A DNA stretch of 8,492 bases from NCBI GenBank assembly GCA_023409675.1, contig JAEYRC010000328.1:1-8492 (forward strand), in the 5' to 3' direction. Position numbers and translations under genes: made by a program. This DNA comes from Bacteroidota bacterium. GTDB lineage: Bacteria > Bacteroidota > Bacteroidia > Chitinophagales > Chitinophagaceae. Positions within the stretch are counted from its first letter, which is position 1. Each line of letters opens with the position of its first letter. A model generated the notes under the pieces. That model saw only the letters and a list, made by a program, of their open reading frames with translations. It ran no database searches and was not told the DNA's origin. Shown here in pieces: positions 5,337 to 8,492 of this stretch.

Positions 5337-6971
5337 ATGGCTAAACAATTGTTTTTCGACATTGATGCCCGCAATAAAATGAAAAGAGGTGTTGACACCC
5401 TTGCCAATGCGGTTAAAGTGACCCTGGGTCCTAAAGGACGTAATGTGGTACTGGAGAAAAAATTCGGTGCACCTGCGATCACAAAGGATGGTGTAACCGT
5501 TGCTAAGGAAATTGAACTGGAAGATCCTATCGAAAATATGGGTGCCCAGATGGTGAAAGAAGTTGCTTCAAAAACAGCTGATATCGCTGGTGATGGAACC
5601 ACCACCGCTACCGTTCTTGCCCAGGCGATCATTGCTGAAGGTTTAAAGAATGTAGCTGCCGGCGCTAACCCTATGGACCTGAAAAGAGGTATCGACAAAG
5701 CCGTTGAACAGGTGATCGCTGACCTTCAGCGTCAGTCGCAAACCGTTGGTACCGATACCGGTAAAATTGAGCAGGTGGCTACCATTTCTGCTAATAACGA
5801 CAACACTATCGGAAAACTTATTGCCGAAGCATTTATTAAAGTAGGTAAAGAAGGTGTAATTACTGTTGAAGAAGCGAAAGGTACCGATACTACTGTTGAA
5901 GTGGTGGAAGGTATGCAATTCGACCGTGGATACATTTCTCCATACTTCGTTACCAACAGCGAAAAAATGGAAGCTGAATTGCAGAATCCGTATATCCTGA
6001 TCTACGATAAAAAGATCAGCGCTATGAAAGATATCCTGCACATTCTGGAAAAAGTTGCCCAAAGCGGTCGCCCCCTGCTGATCATTGCTGAAGACCTGGA
6101 AGGTGAAGCACTGGCTACCCTGGTGGTAAACAAACTTCGCGGAACCCTGAAAGTTGCTGCTGTTAAAGCGCCTGGTTTCGGTGATCGCAGAAAAGAAATG
6201 CTTCAGGATATCGCGATCCTGACCAAAGGTATCGTTATCTCCGAAGAGCAGGGTTATAAACTGGAAGGCGCTGACCTCAGCTACCTGGGATCTGCTGCTT
6301 CCGTAACCATCGATAAAGACAATACCACTATTGTTGATGGTAAAGGTGAAAAAGAAAATATCACCGCCCGCGTAAATCAGATCAAAGCTCAGATGGAGAC
6401 AACTACCTCTGACTATGATAAAGAAAAATTGCAGGAACGCCTGGCTAAGCTTAGCGGTGGTGTAGCGGTACTGTATGTTGGTGCTGCAACTGAAGTGGAA
6501 ATGAAAGAGAAGAAAGATCGCGTTGATGATGCCCTGCATGCAACCCGTGCGGCTGTTGAAGAAGGTATCGTTCCCGGTGGTGGTGTTGCTTACATCCGCT
6601 CTATCGCTTCACTGGATTCATTCAAAGGAATCAATGAAGATGAAACCACAGGTGTTCAGATCGTAAAAAGAGCTATTGAAGAACCCCTTCGTCAGATTGT
6701 GGTGAACAGTGGCATCGAAGGAAGTATCGTTGTTCAGAAAGTGAAAGAAGGTACTGCTGATTACGGTTTCAACGCACGCACCGAAGTGTATGAAAATCTG
6801 CTCGGAGCTGGTGTAATCGATCCAACCAAAGTTACCCGTATTGCCCTCGAAAATGCGGCTTCTATTGCCGGTATGCTGCTTACCACAGAATGTGTTATTG
6901 CAGACAAGCCGAAAAAAGAAGAGCCTGCAATGCCCGGTGGCGCTCCTGGTATGGGCGGAATGGATTATTAA
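5337..6971 (+). CDS. groEL: Chaperonin GroEL
   Basis: GroEL is the 14-subunit ATP-driven chaperonin that encloses unfolded proteins under GroES. The complete 544-residue protein shows all main landmarks: LGPKGRNV at 30-37 and TKDGVTV at 49-55 (nucleotide pocket, with Asp51), GDGTTT at 85-90 with Asp86 matching the Mg-binding Asp87 of E. coli, ATPase Asp398 in RVDDALHATRAA, and PGGGVAYIR. The flexible tail ends in GGAPGMGGMDY, the usual Gly-Met-rich terminus. No key residue is missing. It is the second gene of groESL and ends 19 bases before a strong terminator. Long open frames on the opposite strand inside it are a by-product of its codon use. The overall sequence looks like Chitinophagaceae GroEL, which is the main taxonomic hint in the window. 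Confidence 0.99.
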   Translation: MAKQLFFDIDARNKMKRGVDTLANAVKVTLGPKGRNVVLEKKFGAPAITKDGVTVAKEIELEDPIENMGAQMVKEVASKTADIAGDGTTTATVLAQAIIAEGLKNVAAGANPMDLKRGIDKAVEQVIADLQRQSQTVGTDTGKIEQVATISANNDNTIGKLIAEAFIKVGKEGVITVEEAKGTDTTVEVVEGMQFDRGYISPYFVTNSEKMEAELQNPYILIYDKKISAMKDILHILEKVAQSGRPLLIIAEDLEGEALATLVVNKLRGTLKVAAVKAPGFGDRRKEMLQDIAILTKGIVISEEQGYKLEGADLSYLGSAASVTIDKDNTTIVDGKGEKENITARVNQIKAQMETTTSDYDKEKLQERLAKLSGGVAVLYVGAATEVEMKEKKDRVDDALHATRAAVEEGIVPGGGVAYIRSIASLDSFKGINEDETTGVQIVKRAIEEPLRQIVVNSGIEGSIVVQKVKEGTADYGFNARTEVYENLLGAGVIDPTKVTRIALENAASIAGMLLTTECVIADKPKKEEPAMPGGAPGMGGMDY

Positions 6972-6990
6972 TCCGACGCATCAATATGTT

Positions 6991-7025
6991 AATCCCTGCT
7001 GCGCTCTGCGGCAGGGATTTTTTTT
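6991..7025 (+). terminator. Intrinsic terminator of groESL
   Basis: AATCCCTGC at 6991-6999 pairs perfectly with GCAGGGATT at 7011-7019. Three further inner pairs (one T-G) extend the stem to 12 and leave the loop GCTCT. Eight T follow at 7018-7025. On the minus strand no T-run follows, so it mainly serves groEL. Confidence 0.93.
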
Positions 7026-7473
7026 ATTCCGTATTTTCTTCCGGTTTCATGATGCGGAAAGTAGCCAGCAGGCTGTCATTATACAATAACTCGAGTTGCT
7101 CATTTCCAAGCCTGTAGCGGTTGGTGGCGTGCAGGGCCATGATCACCGCATTTTCAATCTCCATGCCGGTATTACAAAACTTTTTGGTACTGCCAACAGG
7201 ATCAAACTGTAAGGTATCTCCCGATTGCAGATATGATCCGAAGAGAGAGTTGCATCCCGCAAAACCTTTCAGTCTTCCGGAATCAAGCTGAATGTAAACG
7301 GGCGGCGTCATCCGAAGGGAATCAGCCGGAAATGGTTGCAACCGGTCGATTTCCCAGCGGGTTTTCTCCAGACTTCCGACAGAAAAATCAGGGCTGCTGT
7401 TATCGCGGCTGTTCGAGCAGGACAACAGCACAACACTTAGCAAAATAAATAGTGGCAAACTTATTGGTTTCAT
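7024..7473 (-). CDS. META-domain (HslJ-like) lipoprotein
   Basis: From ATG 7473 the precursor is 149 residues and starts with a clean lipoprotein signal, MKPISLPLFILLSVVLLSC, with lipobox LLSC and lipidated Cys19. The next residues (SNSRDNSS) lack the acidic export pattern, so it may stay in the periplasm. The mature part fits the META domain of HslJ-type proteins: W40-EI near the start, GFAGCNSLFGSY at 70-81, a strand DTLQFDPVGSTKKFC ending in Cys100, the helix MEIENAVIMALHATNRYRL and the final LELLYND. Cys74 and Cys100 are the two family cysteines. The function of META domains is unclear. The frame extends to an ATG at 7509, but that would put 12 polar residues before the signal peptide, so 7473 is preferred. 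The stop lies in the T-run of the groEL terminator. Confidence 0.85.
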   Translation of the reverse strand: MKPISLPLFILLSVVLLSCSNSRDNSSPDFSVGSLEKTRWEIDRLQPFPADSLRMTPPVYIQLDSGRLKGFAGCNSLFGSYLQSGDTLQFDPVGSTKKFCNTGMEIENAVIMALHATNRYRLGNEQLELLYNDSLLATFRIMKPEENTE

Positions 7474-7529
7474 AGTTAAATGATTTGATGCTGCATTAAT
7501 TATCCGCAATTTCTGTTCCTGATTACGAT

Positions 7530-7571
7530 GCTGAATTCCGCCAGCTTGAGCCTGTTCCAGGGAAATTCAGC
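7530..7571. repeat. Inverted repeat between the META gene and prfB
   Basis: GCTGAATTCC at 7530-7539 and GGAAATTCAGC at 7561-7571 pair over 10 positions with one extra A, around a 21-base loop. It sits in the divergent gap, 35 bp upstream of the prfB -7 box. It could be an operator or a structured RNA segment of a longer transcript, or chance. Confidence 0.3.
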
Positions 7572-7605
7572 TCCATTCAACGCCGGCTGTCCGGTTGAAA
7601 TCCCC

Positions 7606-7613
7606 TAACTTTG
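7606..7613 (+). promoter_or_regulatory. prfB promoter, -7 box
   Basis: TAACTTTG matches TAnnTTTG exactly and is followed by CGCCCT, as is the nusB promoter box. No good TTTG is found 17-23 bp upstream. The box ends only 6 bases before the prfB ATG at 7620, so the transcript would have almost no leader. Confidence 0.6.
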
Positions 7614-7619
7614 CGCCCT

Positions 7620-8492
7620 ATGACACAAGAACAGATTAAGGATATAAGGGACCGGGTAGTTGTCCTGAGGAGGTTTCTTTGACGTCGATAACCGACTTGA
7701 AAAGATACATCAGGAAAAACAATTAAGCCTTTCTCCCGGATTCTGGGATGATAACAAACGGGCCACAGAGATACTGAAGAACATTAAGCTCAATGAATAT
7801 TGGGTGAAATTGTATGAGCAGGTAAATAGTGCGGTAGAGGATTTCGCCGTATTGTTTGAATTCTGGAAGTCGGGTGATGCCACTGAAGCGGAAACCCGCG
7901 AAGCTTATGATGATGCGCTGCTCAGGATTGAGGAGGCTGAATTCAAAAGCACCCTCAATAAGCCGGAGGATGAGCTTCCTGCAATTCTTCAGATCAATTC
8001 CGGCGCCGGTGGTACCGAAAGTCAGGATTGGGCAGAGATACTGTCGAGGATGTACCGGATGTATGGTGAGAAGCAGGACTGGAAAGTTACCGAACTCGAC
8101 TGGCAGGATGGCGATGGGGCAGGCATTAAAAGTGCCACCCTTCAGTTTGACGGCCCTTTTGCCTATGGATTTCTCAAGGCCGAAAGCGGGGTGCACCGCC
8201 TGGTGCGGATATCACCATTCGACAGTAATGCCCGACGGCATACCTCTTTCGCATCGGTTTATGTTTACCCCCTCATCGATGATTCTATTGAAATTGAAGT
8301 GAGCCCGGCTGATGTGGAATGGGCTTTCTACAGGAGTGGCGGGTCAGGGGGGCAGAATGTAAATAAGGTGGAAACCGCGGTTCGCCTTACCCACAAACCA
8401 ACCGGTATTATCATAGAATGTCAGCAAGCGCGAACGCAGGGTGAAAACCGTGAGAAAGCCATGACTATGCTGAAAAGCCGTTTGTATGAAGA
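7620..8492 (+). CDS. prfB: Peptide chain release factor 2 (RF2), programmed frameshift, 3' end outside window
   Basis: RF2 recognises UGA and UAA stop codons and triggers peptide release. The first 20 codons from ATG 7620 end at an in-frame TGA (7680-7682); the +1 frame then continues from GAC at 7681 to the window edge. Together they give 290 residues of an expected 360 or so. RF2 features in the second part are SGAGGTESQDW at 127-137, the stop-recognition tripeptide Ser198-Pro199-Phe200 in RISPFDSNARRHTSF, and the catalytic GGQ at 243-245 in GGSGGQNVNK. SPF, rather than the PxT of RF1, fixes the identity. GGQ and SPF are both 7 residues earlier than in E. coli RF2, a consistent offset. Upstream in-frame sequence meets a stop at 7596 and offers no other ATG. 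The two-frame structure is normal regulation, not a damaged gene. Confidence 0.97.
7668..7683 (+). promoter_or_regulatory. prfB +1 programmed frameshift site
   Basis: The site reads AGGAGG (7668-7673), TTT, CTT, TGA, C. This is the same layout as E. coli prfB: a Shine-Dalgarno-like element, a 3-base spacer, the slippery CTT, the stop TGA and a following C that weakens termination. When RF2 is scarce the ribosome pauses at TGA and slips forward by one base, making full-length RF2. When RF2 is plentiful a 20-residue peptide ends here, so the factor controls its own level. Confidence 0.95.

Noticed and set aside
5643..6539. 298-codon open frame on the minus strand inside groEL
   Set aside because: It lies entirely antisense to a fully conserved groEL, is rich in Phe, Ser and His as antisense translations tend to be, and resembles no family I know. 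It is a shadow of groEL codon use. The same applies to the minus-strand frames at 5321-5698 and 5732-5956.
6841..7117. Two plus-strand frames across the groEL end and terminator
   Set aside because: They overlap groEL out of frame and read through a strong terminator hairpin; no protein features are seen.
7474..7509. Longer META lipoprotein starting at 7509
   Set aside because: It would place 12 polar residues ahead of a complete lipoprotein signal peptide that starts well at 7473.
7723..8302. Open frames on both strands at the right end (7723-8196 minus, 7856-8302 plus)
   Set aside because: Both overlap prfB in other frames. The +1-shifted prfB frame carries the RF2 motifs throughout, so these are shadows.
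1..8492. Mobile elements, CRISPR arrays, tRNA or rRNA genes, defence or biosynthetic clusters
   Set aside because: No transposase, integrase, spaced direct repeats, cloverleaf or rRNA-like sequence is visible; the genes are conserved housekeeping genes plus family-level lipoproteins.

Overview
The window reads as ordinary chromosome from a Bacteroidota bacterium, most likely in or near the Chitinophagaceae. The pointers are perfect or near-perfect Bacteroidota promoter boxes (TAnnTTTG, one with TTTG 19 bp upstream), A-rich translation starts without Shine-Dalgarno sequences, an over-long NusB of about 308 residues, the nusB-DUF1573-yajC-coaE gene order, and a GroEL beginning MAKQLFFDIDARNKMKRG. 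The family placement is an inference from remembered sequence flavour, not from a search.

Layout. Positions 1-162 hold the C-terminal end of a class I aminotransferase. A 418-bp gap follows, with a cluster of inverted repeats. At 581-1315 is a surface-type lipoprotein with two DUF4397 repeats, ending in a terminator shared with the convergent gene. From 4728 down to 1362 the minus strand carries nusB, a DUF1573 lipoprotein, yajC, coaE and a DinB/maleylpyruvate-isomerase-like protein. A strong intrinsic terminator between yajC and coaE suggests two transcription units. Divergent from nusB is groES-groEL (5000-6971), closed by another strong terminator. A small META-domain lipoprotein (7473-7024) converges on groEL. 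The window ends inside prfB (7620 onward), which is read through a programmed +1 frameshift and so looks broken to a plain ORF finder.

Functions. Most genes are housekeeping: transcription antitermination (NusB), protein export (YajC), coenzyme A synthesis (CoaE), protein folding (GroES/GroEL) and translation termination (RF2). The lipoproteins and the DinB-like protein have only family-level assignments.

No mobile element, CRISPR array, tRNA, rRNA or defence system was seen, and I do not find a new multi-gene system. The observations most worth checking are the prfB frameshift site with a full AGGAGG in a phylum that barely uses Shine-Dalgarno initiation, the promoter box almost touching the prfB start codon (a probable leaderless mRNA), and the overlapping, mutually exclusive hairpins at 376-415.
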